A stretch of 64,000 nucleotides of DNA, from the NCBI GenBank assembly GCA_018816765.1, contig JAHIUX010000007.1, forward strand, positions 94,554 to 158,553. Direction: 5' to 3'. The notes beneath the pieces are model-generated. The model was not told where the DNA came from. It did no database searches and saw nothing but the letters and a program-made list of their open reading frames with translations. The position numbers and the translations under genes were made by a program. Positions 35,961-44,866 of this stretch are shown here, one piece after another. The stretch's first letter is position 1, and every line of letters begins with the position of its first letter. This DNA is from Bacteroidota bacterium (GTDB taxonomy: Bacteria > Bacteroidota > Bacteroidia > Bacteroidales > F082).

Positions 35961-37262
35961 ATGAATGTTAATTTTATCGAGGAATTGTCGTGGCGCGGAA
36001 TGATCCATGATGTGTCGCCGGGCACTGAGGAACAACTGCTGAAAGAGATGACAACGGCCTATGTGGGCATTGACCCGACTGCTGATTCATTGCATATTGG
36101 CCACCTTGTTGGCATCATGATGCTGAAACATTTTCAACTGGCTGGCCACAGACCGGTAGCACTTGTTGGCGGTGCAACCGGAATGATCGGTGATCCCTCC
36201 GGGAAATCGCAGGAACGCAATTTACTCGATGAGGAAACCTTGCGCCATAACCAAGGTTGTTTGCAGAAACAACTGGCCATGTTTCTTGATTTCGAAACCA
36301 GTGCAGCCAACCGTGCCGAACTGGTGAACAATTACGATTGGATGAAAGATTATGGTTTTCTTGCCTTTATACGCGACATTGGAAAACACATTACCGTGAA
36401 TTATATGATGTCGAAGGACTCGGTTAAAAAGCGACTCAGTGCCGAAGGGGGAAGCGGAATGTCGTTTACGGAGTTTACCTATCAGTTGGTGCAGGGGTAC
36501 GATTTCCTGTATCTGTATCAACACTGGAACTGCAAACTTCAAATGGGTGGATCCGATCAGTGGGGCAATATTACCACCGGAACAGAACTCATCAGGCGCA
36601 AGTTGGGTGCTGCTGAAAACGCATATGCCATCACCTGTCCGCTGATAACCAAGGCTGACGGGGGTAAGTTTGGAAAAACCGAATCCGGAAATATCTGGCT
36701 CGATCCTGAAAAAACCTCACCTTACGCTTTCTACCAGTTCTGGCTCAATTGCTCGGATGAGGATGCCGAAAAATACATCAAAATATTTACGCTGCTCAGC
36801 AGACAGGAAATAGAAACACTGGTGGCCCAACATCAGGAAGCTCCACACCTGCGGATACTGCAGAAGGCCCTGGCCAATGAAGTTACCATCAGGGTGCATT
36901 CTGAAGATGCCCTCAGACAAGCCGAAGACGCTTCGCAGATTTTGTTTGGAAAAGGCACTACTGAAGCCTTGAAAAAACTTGATGAAGCTACCTTACTGAG
37001 TGTGTTTGAAGGCGTTCCGATGGTTGAAATCAGCAAAGACCTGCTGAATGAACCCATCGACATAGCAAGCTTTTTGACCACCCACACCAATATTTTCCCA
37101 TCGAAAGGTGAAGCTCGTCGTATGCTGAAAGAAAACGGACTGGCCATAAACAAGGAAAAAGTTAGTGAAGAATCCACCATCGGACTGTCGGACTTGCTCA
37201 ACAACAAATATATCCTTGTGCAAAAAGGGAAGAAAAACTACTTCCTCATCATTGCCGCATAG
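35961..37262 (+). CDS. tyrS: Tyrosyl-tRNA synthetase
   Basis: The 433-residue class I synthetase has the HIGH motif in LHIGHLVG, the tyrosine-binding [14 protein letters not shown] segment, GGSDQWGN, and the KMSKS equivalent KFGKTESG. The C-terminal S4 RNA-binding domain covers ~355-430 ([23 protein letters not shown]). The start at ATG 35961 is preferred over 35877 because of the -7 box at 35933-35940 and because homologues begin near [12 protein letters not shown]. Confidence 0.96.
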   Translation: MNVNFIEELSWRGMIHDVSPGTEEQLLKEMTTAYVGIDPTADSLHIGHLVGIMMLKHFQLAGHRPVALVGGATGMIGDPSGKSQERNLLDEETLRHNQGCLQKQLAMFLDFETSAANRAELVNNYDWMKDYGFLAFIRDIGKHITVNYMMSKDSVKKRLSAEGGSGMSFTEFTYQLVQGYDFLYLYQHWNCKLQMGGSDQWGNITTGTELIRRKLGAAENAYAITCPLITKADGGKFGKTESGNIWLDPEKTSPYAFYQFWLNCSDEDAEKYIKIFTLLSRQEIETLVAQHQEAPHLRILQKALANEVTIRVHSEDALRQAEDASQILFGKGTTEALKKLDEATLLSVFEGVPMVEISKDLLNEPIDIASFLTTHTNIFPSKGEARRMLKENGLAINKEKVSEESTIGLSDLLNNKYILVQKGKKNYFLIIAA

Positions 37263-37362
37263 CGCAGGCTGAAGCCTGAAATCAGCCAAAGGGTTTTGAA
37301 CGTTGGCATTGTACTGTTGTGCCGGACTTATTGTCTACATTTGTGACAGATATTCACGAAGC

Positions 37363-38313
37363 ATGGTCGATTTTAAGCTAATAGCCATTGCCCTTTCGAT
37401 TGCCCTGCAGTTGTTTGGTGCAATTGTGGCCATCACCCTTATCCGGCAAACAAAGTACAACTCTTCCTGGATTTTGATATCGATCGCCTTGATGTTCATG
37501 GCATTCAGGCGCATCATTGAGCTTATTTCACACCTCGAAGGTGCCATGCCCGACGAGCTCGAGCACCTGTATAACTGGCTGGGATTCCTCACCTCCCTGC
37601 TGATTGCTTTTGGGGTGTTCTTTATTACCAAAATTTTCAAGCTGCTAAAATTGTTGGATTTGTCAAGATCCAGGGCCGAACAACGTATACTGAATGCCAT
37701 TATCAGGACAGAAGAGGCAGAAAGACAGCGCTTTGCAAAAGATTTGCACGACGGACTAGGCCCCTTGTTGTCGTCCATAAAAATGTTGTTGTCGGCGCTC
37801 AAAATCAAATCACTTTCCGATCCTGACAAGGAGGTTGTTGAGAATGCCCATTTGCTCATAAACGAAGCCATTGGCAGCATCAAAGATGTGTCAAACAACC
37901 TGAGTCCGCACGTGCTGAATAATTTTGGCATCGATCAGGCCATCCGGAGTTTTGCCGAAAAAATCAGCCTGGGAAAAGAAATTTCCTTCGACATCCGGTC
38001 GGATATCGCAGATTCACGCTTTGGGTTTAACACCGAGACCGTGGTCTACCGGGTGTTGTGCGAGCTAATACACAACACCATTAAGCACACCAAAGCCACC
38101 AAAATTGCCATCACTATGACACATCCCGAGCATAAGCTGAAGGTGACGTATACCGACAACGGTCCGGGATTTGTGCTGGAGGAGGCCCTCCACAACGACC
38201 ATGGAGGCATGGGACTCTCAAACATCATTTCAAGGCTTAAGTCGGTTGATGGAAATATTGAATTTACTCAGGCCGGAAGTGGCTTATTGATTTCAATCGT
38301 TGTAAATGATTAA
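37363..38313 (+). CDS. NarL-type membrane sensor histidine kinase
   Basis: About 316 residues. Three predicted TM helices lie near residues 5-25 (AIALSIALQLFGAIVAITLI), 33-50 and 75-95 (LGFLTSLLIAFGVFFITKI). HisKA_3 has the acceptor His in AKDLHDGLGPLLSSIK (H129). HATPase_c shows ELIHNTIKHTKA, YTDNGPGF and GGMGLSNIISRL. The start at ATG 37363 is chosen because the -7 box TACATTTG (37336-37343) lies inside the longer frame from 37303. Its stop overlaps the response-regulator gene by 8 nt, so the two form a two-component pair. No extracytoplasmic sensor domain is present; the membrane segment may sense directly. Confidence 0.92.
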   Translation: MVDFKLIAIALSIALQLFGAIVAITLIRQTKYNSSWILISIALMFMAFRRIIELISHLEGAMPDELEHLYNWLGFLTSLLIAFGVFFITKIFKLLKLLDLSRSRAEQRILNAIIRTEEAERQRFAKDLHDGLGPLLSSIKMLLSALKIKSLSDPDKEVVENAHLLINEAIGSIKDVSNNLSPHVLNNFGIDQAIRSFAEKISLGKEISFDIRSDIADSRFGFNTETVVYRVLCELIHNTIKHTKATKIAITMTHPEHKLKVTYTDNGPGFVLEEALHNDHGGMGLSNIISRLKSVDGNIEFTQAGSGLLISIVVND

Positions 38314-38959
38314 TATGGAAAAGATTAGTGTGTTTTTGGTTGATGACCATGCCCTTTTTCGTCAGGGCTTGCGGATGTTGCTCAGCAGGACTGATTTTAT
38401 TGATGAGATCACTGAGTTTGGCGATGCACGTTCGATGCTGAAGGCGCTTCCGGAAAAGAAACCGACAATCGTGCTGCTCGACATTGAAATGCCGGTGATG
38501 AATGGCATTGAAGCCTGCAGCGAAGCCCTTAAAATTGATCCTGAAACCTTGATTATTGCCTTGTCAATGTATGGCGATGACGAATATTATTACCGGATGA
38601 TCGCAGCCGGAGCAAGGGGATTTTTACTTAAAAACTCTGAAATAGACCAGGTGGAGGAAGCCATATTAAAGGTGTGCAGGGGTGGAAGTTATTTCTCTCC
38701 AGAAATACTTATGAACCTGGTAAAGAATAAGTTAAGAACCGATGAGCAACAACAGCTCATCCAAAGCCTTACCGAACGTGAGCTCGAGGTCCTCAGGCTG
38801 ATCTGCCAGGGGCAAAACAACCAGGAGATTGGCGAAAAATTGTTTATCAGCAAGCGAACAGTGGAAAAACACCGCGAAAACCTGCTCAGCAAAACCCATT
38901 CGAACAATACAGCCAGCCTGATTGTGTTTGCAGTGAAACACAAGATCGTTCAGGTTTGA
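38306..38959 (+). CDS. NarL/FixJ family response regulator
   Basis: The 217-residue regulator has a receiver domain (~5-125) with acidic pair VDDH, phospho-acceptor Asp in VLLDIEMPVMNG (~D59) and Lys in LLKNSE. A LuxR-type HTH follows at ~150-215 (LTERELEVLRLICQGQNNQEIGEKLFISKRTVEKHREN in family order). ATG 38306 overlaps the kinase gene; ATG 38315 is an equally good start. It is phosphorylated by the adjacent kinase; the regulon is unknown, but the phosphate transporter gene lies 100 bp downstream. Confidence 0.93.
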   Translation: MINMEKISVFLVDDHALFRQGLRMLLSRTDFIDEITEFGDARSMLKALPEKKPTIVLLDIEMPVMNGIEACSEALKIDPETLIIALSMYGDDEYYYRMIAAGARGFLLKNSEIDQVEEAILKVCRGGSYFSPEILMNLVKNKLRTDEQQQLIQSLTERELEVLRLICQGQNNQEIGEKLFISKRTVEKHRENLLSKTHSNNTASLIVFAVKHKIVQV

Positions 38960-39059
38960 GTGAGTCGGATACGTAAAAACACGTATTGTTATATTCGCAG
39001 AAATGCGAACAAATACCATCGGATAAACACCCTATTTTTGTAAGACAGAAAATTCGCTT

Positions 39060-40097
39060 ATGCTCGATCCGATTTATGGTCAATTGATGGTGCCTTTCTT
39101 AATCGCACTTTTTTTAGCCATCAATATGGGCGGAAGCGGAACCTCGCCGGCTTTTTCGGCCGCTTATGGGGCCAACCTCATCCCAAAGGGATTGATTCCG
39201 GGCCTGTTCGGCATCATGGTCTTCACCGGTGCCATTGTTGCCGGCAAAGGGGTGGCATTAACCATGGGCAAAGGCATCATCGATGCTGACAAGCTGACCA
39301 TCACGCTTACCTCTATCATCTTGCTTTCTGTTGCACTGTCACTGCTGATGGCCAATCTGCTGGGGATACCGCAATCGACAAGCCAATCGACCGTCTTTGC
39401 TCTTTCAGGTCCTGCAGTCTATTTTGGCCGTTTACAAACAGACAAATTGTTCTTCGAAATCATTCCCACCTGGTTTCTGCTGCCAGTTATTGCATTTTTT
39501 CTGACCTATGCGGCAGGAAAATACATTTATACACCGATGAAAAAGCGATCTCGCTTTGATTTCGACACCATTAAAATTCAGCCGGGTTTGCAGGTGTTGG
39601 TGATTATCTCATCGCTTTATGTGGCTTTCGCCATCGGTTCGAACAATGTAGCCAACGCCAGCGGACCAATTGCCTCAATGGTGATCAACGAACTGCACAT
39701 CTCAGGGCAGGAGAAAAATTTCCTGTTCATCGTGGTGCTGTCAACGCTGGTGATTGCTCCTGCTTTTGGCATTGGCAGCTCTTTGTTTGGCCATAAGGTG
39801 GTGCGTACCACCGGAAAAGAAATTGTTGCATTCGGGCCGCTATCAGCTACAGTCATTGCTTTCATCACAGCAACGCTCCTGCTCACCGTATCCGTGGTGA
39901 AAGGCATTCCCGCATCGCTTGTGCAGCTGAATACAGGCGCAATTATGGCCATTGGCTGTGCCAAACTTGGCTGGAAAGAAATTTTCAGCCGGAGCAGCGT
40001 GAAAAAATTCTGGATTGTTTGGGTCACCGCACCAGTGTTGGCGTTTATCCTTTCATTTACGATGACCTGGCTTGCTGATAAAATGGGGATTTTATAA
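39060..40097 (+). CDS. PiT family inorganic phosphate transporter, short form
   Basis: The 345-residue membrane protein has about ten TM helices. The second family signature is intact (FAIGSNNVANASGPIASM, ~180-200). The first signature region reads NMGGSGTSPAFSAAYGANL (~22-40), keeping the repeat position but not the usual GxND. Length is shorter than classical PitA (about 490) because the central cytoplasmic loop is small. The -7 box TATTTTTG (39033-39040) lies 19 bp before the ATG. It probably imports phosphate driven by H+ or Na+. Confidence 0.88.
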   Translation: MLDPIYGQLMVPFLIALFLAINMGGSGTSPAFSAAYGANLIPKGLIPGLFGIMVFTGAIVAGKGVALTMGKGIIDADKLTITLTSIILLSVALSLLMANLLGIPQSTSQSTVFALSGPAVYFGRLQTDKLFFEIIPTWFLLPVIAFFLTYAAGKYIYTPMKKRSRFDFDTIKIQPGLQVLVIISSLYVAFAIGSNNVANASGPIASMVINELHISGQEKNFLFIVVLSTLVIAPAFGIGSSLFGHKVVRTTGKEIVAFGPLSATVIAFITATLLLTVSVVKGIPASLVQLNTGAIMAIGCAKLGWKEIFSRSSVKKFWIVWVTAPVLAFILSFTMTWLADKMGIL

Positions 40098-40157
40098 GCT
40101 GCCAATGTCTCAATCTTTCCTTAAAATAACATTTTTGGCAATTGTCAATTTGCCTGG

Positions 40158-40814
40158 TTACTGATTGAAGTTGACAAAATAATCGATGAGTTTTCTCTGG
40201 TAAAGTGTATCCTGGGTAAGGGTATCTGTGACAATATCATAAGCAAGGCCAATGCCTTTTACAAACTCCTGCCGGCGTTTCTGCGCAGTATTTGGCCCGT
40301 AAACCCAATGTCCTTCAAGGATCAGCACAGAATCCTGCCCATTGAACGTTTTCTGTTTTACGACCACATGTTCCATGAAGTCACCATAGCGGGTGTCAGA
40401 CCAGCCCCTTGGGAAAGAAAAACCAATTTGTTCCGATATGATCGGCCATTTTGTGCATTGTTGTCCAAATGGGGGTCGCATGCACTCGATTTTATGGTAG
40501 CCATACACCGGCTCTCCATGTAACAAGGGGACATAGGTGGAATCGGAGTTTTCAGGATGCGAACCATCATAGGCGATATTATAGTAGTGTAGCACATAAG
40601 CTATACTGACAGAATCAGTTACAAGCTGATGGCTGTAATTTTCATATTTCCACCACGAGCCGGGATAAACAGGAAAATAGGCCAATGGTTTGATGGTGTC
40701 GTACTGATTAACATAAGGCAATACATCATGGGGCTTTTTACGGCAGGAGGTGAGCGCAATTAAAAGGATGACACATACAATCCAGGAGTAATAATGTATC
40801 CGTTGGTTTTCCAT
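40158..40814 (-). CDS. Hypothetical lipoprotein
   Basis: The 218-residue protein has a signal with lipobox ALTSC (residues ~20-24). The mature part is Tyr- and Trp-rich (YFPVYPGSWWKYEN, GYHKIECMRPPFG, LEGHWVYGP) and resembles the many DUF-type surface lipoproteins of Bacteroidota; no family was recognised. A TACCTTTG box on this strand (40837-40844) lies 22 bp upstream of the ATG. Confidence 0.65.
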   Translation of the reverse strand: MENQRIHYYSWIVCVILLIALTSCRKKPHDVLPYVNQYDTIKPLAYFPVYPGSWWKYENYSHQLVTDSVSIAYVLHYYNIAYDGSHPENSDSTYVPLLHGEPVYGYHKIECMRPPFGQQCTKWPIISEQIGFSFPRGWSDTRYGDFMEHVVVKQKTFNGQDSVLILEGHWVYGPNTAQKRRQEFVKGIGLAYDIVTDTLTQDTLYQRKLIDYFVNFNQ

Positions 40815-40872
40815 TTCTTTGTGTTTAACCTGTTGGCAAAGGTAGGCGGTTATGGCATTCAGTAGTGATCAT

Positions 40873-41061
40873 TTATTTCTTATGTCGTGTCAGGGGAACC
40901 ACAATACCCAGAACGATGGCCATAACGAAGGCCGTCTGCCAACCGGCCTCAAACCCCTCGCGCGCAATAATTGTATTCCACACGCGTGTCACAACTGATG
41001 CTACGATCAAAGAAATCAGAAAAGTTAGTATGATCTGAATTGTTAACGATTTGAAATTCAT
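40873..41061 (-). CDS. Small two-TM membrane protein (DUF2798-like)
   Basis: The 62-residue protein has two hydrophobic helices (IQIILTFLISLIVASVVT and AFVMAIVLGIVVPLT) joined by a short loop containing GFEAGWQ, and a basic C-terminus TRHKK. Size, loop and order resemble the DUF2798 family of small membrane proteins. A possible -7 box TAGGTTTG on this strand lies at 41076-41083. The function is unknown. Confidence 0.6.
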   Translation of the reverse strand: MNFKSLTIQIILTFLISLIVASVVTRVWNTIIAREGFEAGWQTAFVMAIVLGIVVPLTRHKK

Positions 41062-41190
41062 TGGTTTTTATTAATCAAACCTAAAATTGGGCAACCTAAT
41101 CAGATTTGTCAATTATTTTCAGCGGAGTAGGGGCCGAATCCTAAGCTTTGAGTTGCATTTCAATACCTTTGTACTTTACTTTCACGGCGT

Positions 41191-42807
41191 ATGATGGGAT
41201 TTCGTTTTCTGCTGATCTGCCTCACGGCATTGAGCCTGAGCTGGCCAGCCAGGCTGCAAGCCGAATCAATAGAAGTTTCAGGCACGGTATCGGGTGTTTG
41301 GGCTGTCGATACGGTAAAAGTTACCGGAAATATTGAGCTTCGTGGGGTTGACTCCCTTAGAATAAGCCCTGGTGTCTGTGTTAGTTTTCAAGGAGCTTAT
41401 TATTTTAAGGTACTCGGATCTTTAAGGGCCATTGGCAGCAGTAGCCGTCCGGTTGTGTTTACGATTGATGATACCACAGGTTTCGGTAACCCTGTAGTGC
41501 CTGACGGAGGCTGGAAACAAATTCGCATTGAAAACCAAGGCAAAACGATTGACTCAGTGATTTTTGATTATTGCCATTTCAAATATGGCAAGGCTGTTGA
41601 TGCAGATAGCATCCATGGATATGGAGGTGCTTTGTGCATCAGGAATTCAGATAATATTGATGTAAGACAATGTACTTTTTCAAACAATTACGCTTATTTC
41701 AGCGGTGGGGCAATATATCTGGAGCATGCTTCCATTAAGGTTTCAAATAACCGTTTTGAAAACAACAGCTGTGGTCAGGCAGCAATCTATTACGGTTATG
41801 GCGGTGCTTTGTGCAGTGATTGGGGATCCTCCTTGATTTCGCAGAATTACTTTGCTGAAAATAGTTCAACAGGCATTGGGGGCGGACTTTGTGTTCGGTT
41901 TCATGATAATAAGGTGTTGCATAACACATTCGATAACAATTTCAGTGCCTTGGGAGGAGGGATGGGTATGCTGCATATCGATTCCTGCGAATTTGTTATC
42001 AGCAATAACCTTGTTATCAACAACAGGGCCCGCTTTTTCGGGGCTGGTATTTCGAATGGTGATTGCAGCCCTTTGTATGTGAACAATACCATTTTTAGCA
42101 ATCACTGTGAAGGTGGTGGGGGTGGATTTTATTGCAAGGATTCAGTTTCTCCTGTTATGTATAACAACATCCTTTACGGGAATACGCAATACAGTGGACA
42201 ATCAAATCAGGTGTACCTTTGGGACCGATTGTCGCAGCCTGATTTTTATTTTAATGATATTGAGGGAGGAACCGAAGGATTTGATGGAACCGGAGCGGCC
42301 GAGTTCACTGGTCAATTTCAAAACAACATCGACCTCGAACCTGAGTTTGTCGGGCAAAGCTATATTCCTGCCATTCATTCGCCTTGTGTTAATGCTGGAA
42401 ATCCTGATACGACCGGTTGTATGATCCCACCAACCGACCTTGCTGGCAATTACCGCTTAATCGACAATCGGATTGATCTCGGCGCTTACGAACAACAACA
42501 ACTTCTTTCCATTGACGGCAGCCACAAGCCCGGAATACCATTGGATCAGTTAATGGTTTGGCCGAATCCTGCAGTTCATGAGATCAATATTGAATTTAAC
42601 CTTGCCACCGCCACATCCATTCGTGTGTTTTTGACCAACCATCAGGGGGTTGTTCTGCAAGAAATCAAAAATGGATATTTTGGATCAGGTTACAATCACA
42701 TGCGATCTGTGCTGAATATCGGTCATCGCGTTAGTGGTGCCTTTCTTCTGTTTTTTCAAATGGGCGAAGTGATGGTTGCCTATCCCCTCGTCTTAGCGAA
42801 ACAATAA
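41191..42807 (+). CDS. T9SS-exported right-handed beta-helix protein
   Basis: The 538-residue protein has a signal peptide (FLLICLTALSLSWPARLQAE). Residues ~100-370 form a parallel beta-helix with recurring turns such as GGALCIRNSDN, NNYAYFSGGAIYLEH, NNRFENNSCG, GGGLCVRFHDN and NNTIFSNHCEGGGGG. The last ~90 residues carry a T9SS sorting domain (MVWPNPAVHEINIEF). Beta-helix proteins of this type often act on or bind polysaccharides; no catalytic residues were identified. The -7 box TACCTTTG (41164-41171) lies 19 bp before the ATG. A terminator overlaps its stop codon. Confidence 0.82.
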   Translation: MMGFRFLLICLTALSLSWPARLQAESIEVSGTVSGVWAVDTVKVTGNIELRGVDSLRISPGVCVSFQGAYYFKVLGSLRAIGSSSRPVVFTIDDTTGFGNPVVPDGGWKQIRIENQGKTIDSVIFDYCHFKYGKAVDADSIHGYGGALCIRNSDNIDVRQCTFSNNYAYFSGGAIYLEHASIKVSNNRFENNSCGQAAIYYGYGGALCSDWGSSLISQNYFAENSSTGIGGGLCVRFHDNKVLHNTFDNNFSALGGGMGMLHIDSCEFVISNNLVINNRARFFGAGISNGDCSPLYVNNTIFSNHCEGGGGGFYCKDSVSPVMYNNILYGNTQYSGQSNQVYLWDRLSQPDFYFNDIEGGTEGFDGTGAAEFTGQFQNNIDLEPEFVGQSYIPAIHSPCVNAGNPDTTGCMIPPTDLAGNYRLIDNRIDLGAYEQQQLLSIDGSHKPGIPLDQLMVWPNPAVHEINIEFNLATATSIRVFLTNHQGVVLQEIKNGYFGSGYNHMRSVLNIGHRVSGAFLLFFQMGEVMVAYPLVLAKQ

Positions 42808-42844
42808 CTATTTACTCAATTGTTCAGACAGTTATTGTTTTTTG
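42800..42844 (+). terminator. Rho-independent terminator
   Basis: AACAATAACT (42800-42809) pairs with AGTTATTGTT (42830-42839) and runs into TTTTTT. The left arm contains the stop codon of the beta-helix gene (42805-42807). Confidence 0.75.
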
Positions 42845-42918
42845 CCACTGACAATAGATGAAACATGACCTCTTTCAGGACAACTTATAAAATCAGGAAA
42901 TGTTCCTGACTAAAAACG

Positions 42919-42948
42919 AACAGGTTTCCATAGAAATGGAAACCTGTT
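42919..42948 (-). terminator. 13-bp perfect hairpin downstream of tRNA
   Basis: AACAGGTTTCCAT (42919-42931), a 4-nt loop, and ATGGAAACCTGTT (42936-42948) form a perfect stem. Read on the minus strand it lies 15 nt past the tRNA 3' end and is followed by CGTTTTTA, so it probably terminates the tRNA transcript. Confidence 0.7.
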
Positions 42949-42963
42949 ATTAGGTGAACGTTG

Positions 42964-43037
42964 TGGGCCCACCAGGGCTTGAACCTGGGACCTACTGATT
43001 ATGAGTCAGTTGCTCTAACCAACTGAGCTATAGGCCC
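42964..43037 (-). tRNA. tRNA with anticodon CAT (elongator Met or Ile2)
   Basis: The 74-nt cloverleaf has acceptor stem GGGCCTA pairing with TGGGCCC (one G-T pair), D-arm AGCTCAGTTGGTTAGAGCA, anticodon stem-loop ACTGA-CTCATAA-TCAGT and T-arm with GGTTCAAGC. CCA is not encoded. The starting pair G1-C72 rules out the initiator type. Sequence alone does not settle elongator tRNA-Met versus tRNA-Ile with lysidine-modified CAT. Confidence 0.93.
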
Positions 43038-43074
43038 TGTTAGCATTTTTTAACAATTAAAAAACGCAAACCTT

Positions 43075-43120
43075 TTGTTAAGAGTGCGCAAAGTTACATA
43101 TTTGTACCAGAAATTCACAA
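43075..43120. promoter_or_regulatory. Overlapping divergent promoters, tRNA and HAD phosphatase
   Basis: Minus strand: TTG (complement of 43118-43120), a 21-bp spacer and TAACTTTG (complement of 43089-43096), about 45 nt before the tRNA 5' end. Plus strand: TTG (43075-43077), a 19-bp spacer and CATATTTG (43097-43104, one mismatch), 36 nt before the HAD ATG. The two overlap, so they may exclude each other. Confidence 0.45.
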
Positions 43121-43140
43121 GCAAAATTAATTTCCTCACA

Positions 43141-43797
43141 ATGAACAAGCCTAAGACCATTAAAAACATCATTTTCGACTTCGGTGGTGTTATCCTTGAT
43201 ATTGACCCTCAACTTACGATGAACGAACTGAAAAAAATAGGCTTTGATGATGTGGCTTATTTTACCAGCAAGGACTTTGTCGAAAATGTACTGAATAAGT
43301 TCGAAAGGGGAATCCTTACACCTGAGGCCTTTCGGCAGAAAATCAGGGAGTTGACGGGAAAAGACACCAGCGACCGTGCCATAGATGAAGCCTGGAACGC
43401 CCTTTTGCTTGATATTCCGCGGGAACGCATTGCTGTTATTGAGCAGGTAAGGAAGCATTATAAAATCTTCTTATTGAGCAATTCGAATGAAATCCATTAC
43501 GAGCTCTATGTACGCGACCTTCAGCTCAGGTTTGGCTACCGCGAGTTTGACCAGTTGTTCGACAAAGCTTATTTTTCGTTCGACCTGCATCTGAGCAAGC
43601 CCAATCCTGAAATATTCGAATTCGTGCTTAACCAGCACAAGCTGCTTGCCGGGGAGACCTTATTCATCGATGATACCTTGGTTCATATTGATGCGGCCCG
43701 CAAGCTTGGACTGAAGACATATCACCTGCAGGAGCCTGAGCGCATCAGGGACATCTTTGTAAACGGCAAGCTGAAAAAAGACCTTATCAGTGGATAA
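43141..43797 (+). CDS. HAD family phosphatase (YihX-like)
   Basis: The 218-residue hydrolase has HAD motif I IIFDFGGVILDID (~8-20), a helical cap (~20-85), motif II FLLSNSNEIH (~108-117), motif III Lys in LSKPNPEIF and motif IV FIDDTLVHIDAARKLG. The FDFGGV form is typical of YihX-type sugar-phosphate phosphatases. The start at ATG 43141 is chosen over the longer frame from 43075 because the promoter boxes lie within that extension. It converges on dusB with an 11-nt overlap. Confidence 0.88.
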   Translation: MNKPKTIKNIIFDFGGVILDIDPQLTMNELKKIGFDDVAYFTSKDFVENVLNKFERGILTPEAFRQKIRELTGKDTSDRAIDEAWNALLLDIPRERIAVIEQVRKHYKIFLLSNSNEIHYELYVRDLQLRFGYREFDQLFDKAYFSFDLHLSKPNPEIFEFVLNQHKLLAGETLFIDDTLVHIDAARKLGLKTYHLQEPERIRDIFVNGKLKKDLISG

Positions 43798-44800
43798 GTT
43801 CCGTTAGTTCAGTGGCAGGGAAGCCATTGTAATACTGACCAATTTCGTCGAGGATGGCCGATAGCTCATCGTAAGTATCTGTTTCCATTATCCTGATTCT
43901 GAAAGGCTTGAAATTAGGATAGCCTTTAAAATAATCGCTCCAGTGCTTACGCATTTCCATCAGGGCCTGGCGTTCGCCTTTCCACTCAACTGATTTTTCA
44001 AGGTGAATGCGGCTCACCCTGAGGCGTTCGTTGATGTCGGGCAGCCCAGGTGTCGTTCCACTGGCGAGATACTCTTTTACTTCACGGAAAATCCATGGAT
44101 TGCCGTAAGAACCACGGGCAATCATCAGGCCATCGACCCCAAAATGATCCCTGAAATATTTGGCCGATGGACCATCAACCACATCGCCGTTGCCAAAAAC
44201 AGGTATTATCATGCGCTGGTTCTGCTTCACCTGACCAATCAGGGTCCAGTCGGCAGGCACACTCGAGCGTGTAGTGCGCAGTCGGCCATGGATGGTGATT
44301 GCTTTAATACCGACATCCTGCAGCCTTTCGGCTATCTCAACAATGTCTTTGCGATCCTCATCATAACCAAGTCGGGTCTTCACGGTAACAGGAAGCCTGG
44401 TTGCTTTCACAACGGCGGCTGTCATGGCAACCATCTTAGGAATGTCGTTCATGATGCCCGATCCGGCGCCCTTGGAGGCTACTTTTTTTACCGGACAACC
44501 ATAATTGATGTCGATGATATCAGGTTGGGCCTTTTCGGCATATTCGGTTGCCCTGATCATGGAATCGATATCGTGACCAAAAATCTGTATGCCGATGGGC
44601 CTTTCAAATTCACTGAAATCGAGTTTTTTCACACTCTTTACGGCGTCCCTGATGAGGCCTTCTGACGAAATAAATTCGGTGTACATGATGTCGGCACCGA
44701 ATAGTTTACACACGTAACGGAATGGCGGATCGCTCACATCCTCCATGGGAGCCAGCAGTATGGGGAATTCGCCCACTTCGAGATGTCCAATAGTGATCAA
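43787..44800 (-). CDS. dusB: tRNA-dihydrouridine synthase (DusB-like)
   Basis: The 337-residue flavoenzyme reduces uridines in the tRNA D-loop. The TIM barrel shows PMEDVSDPPFR (~16-26), the catalytic Cys in INYGCPVKKVASKGAGSG (~98-115), KTRLGYDED, ITIHGRLRTTRS, VFGNGDV and MIARGSYGNPWIF. The start codon is TTG at 44798-44800; no in-frame ATG lies nearby upstream, and the N-terminus ITIGHLEVGEFPILLAPME is the expected one. A -7 box (44823-44830) lies 22 bp upstream, directly back to back with that of the CPBP gene. Confidence 0.92.
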   Translation of the reverse strand: MITIGHLEVGEFPILLAPMEDVSDPPFRYVCKLFGADIMYTEFISSEGLIRDAVKSVKKLDFSEFERPIGIQIFGHDIDSMIRATEYAEKAQPDIIDINYGCPVKKVASKGAGSGIMNDIPKMVAMTAAVVKATRLPVTVKTRLGYDEDRKDIVEIAERLQDVGIKAITIHGRLRTTRSSVPADWTLIGQVKQNQRMIIPVFGNGDVVDGPSAKYFRDHFGVDGLMIARGSYGNPWIFREVKEYLASGTTPGLPDINERLRVSRIHLEKSVEWKGERQALMEMRKHWSDYFKGYPNFKPFRIRIMETDTYDELSAILDEIGQYYNGFPATELTELIH

Positions 44801-44822
44801 GGTGTTGTTGTGTTAAGGGCTG

Positions 44823-44839
44823 CAAAAATATTAAATTTG
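44823..44839. promoter_or_regulatory. Back-to-back -7 boxes, dusB and CPBP protease
   Basis: The minus-strand TATTTTTG (complement of 44823-44830) and the plus-strand TAAATTTG (44832-44839) are separated by one base. TTG for the plus promoter lies at 44808-44810 (21-bp spacer). Confidence 0.55.
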
Positions 44840-44866
44840 CGCTTTTCAGTGCTAAATTCTCCAACA

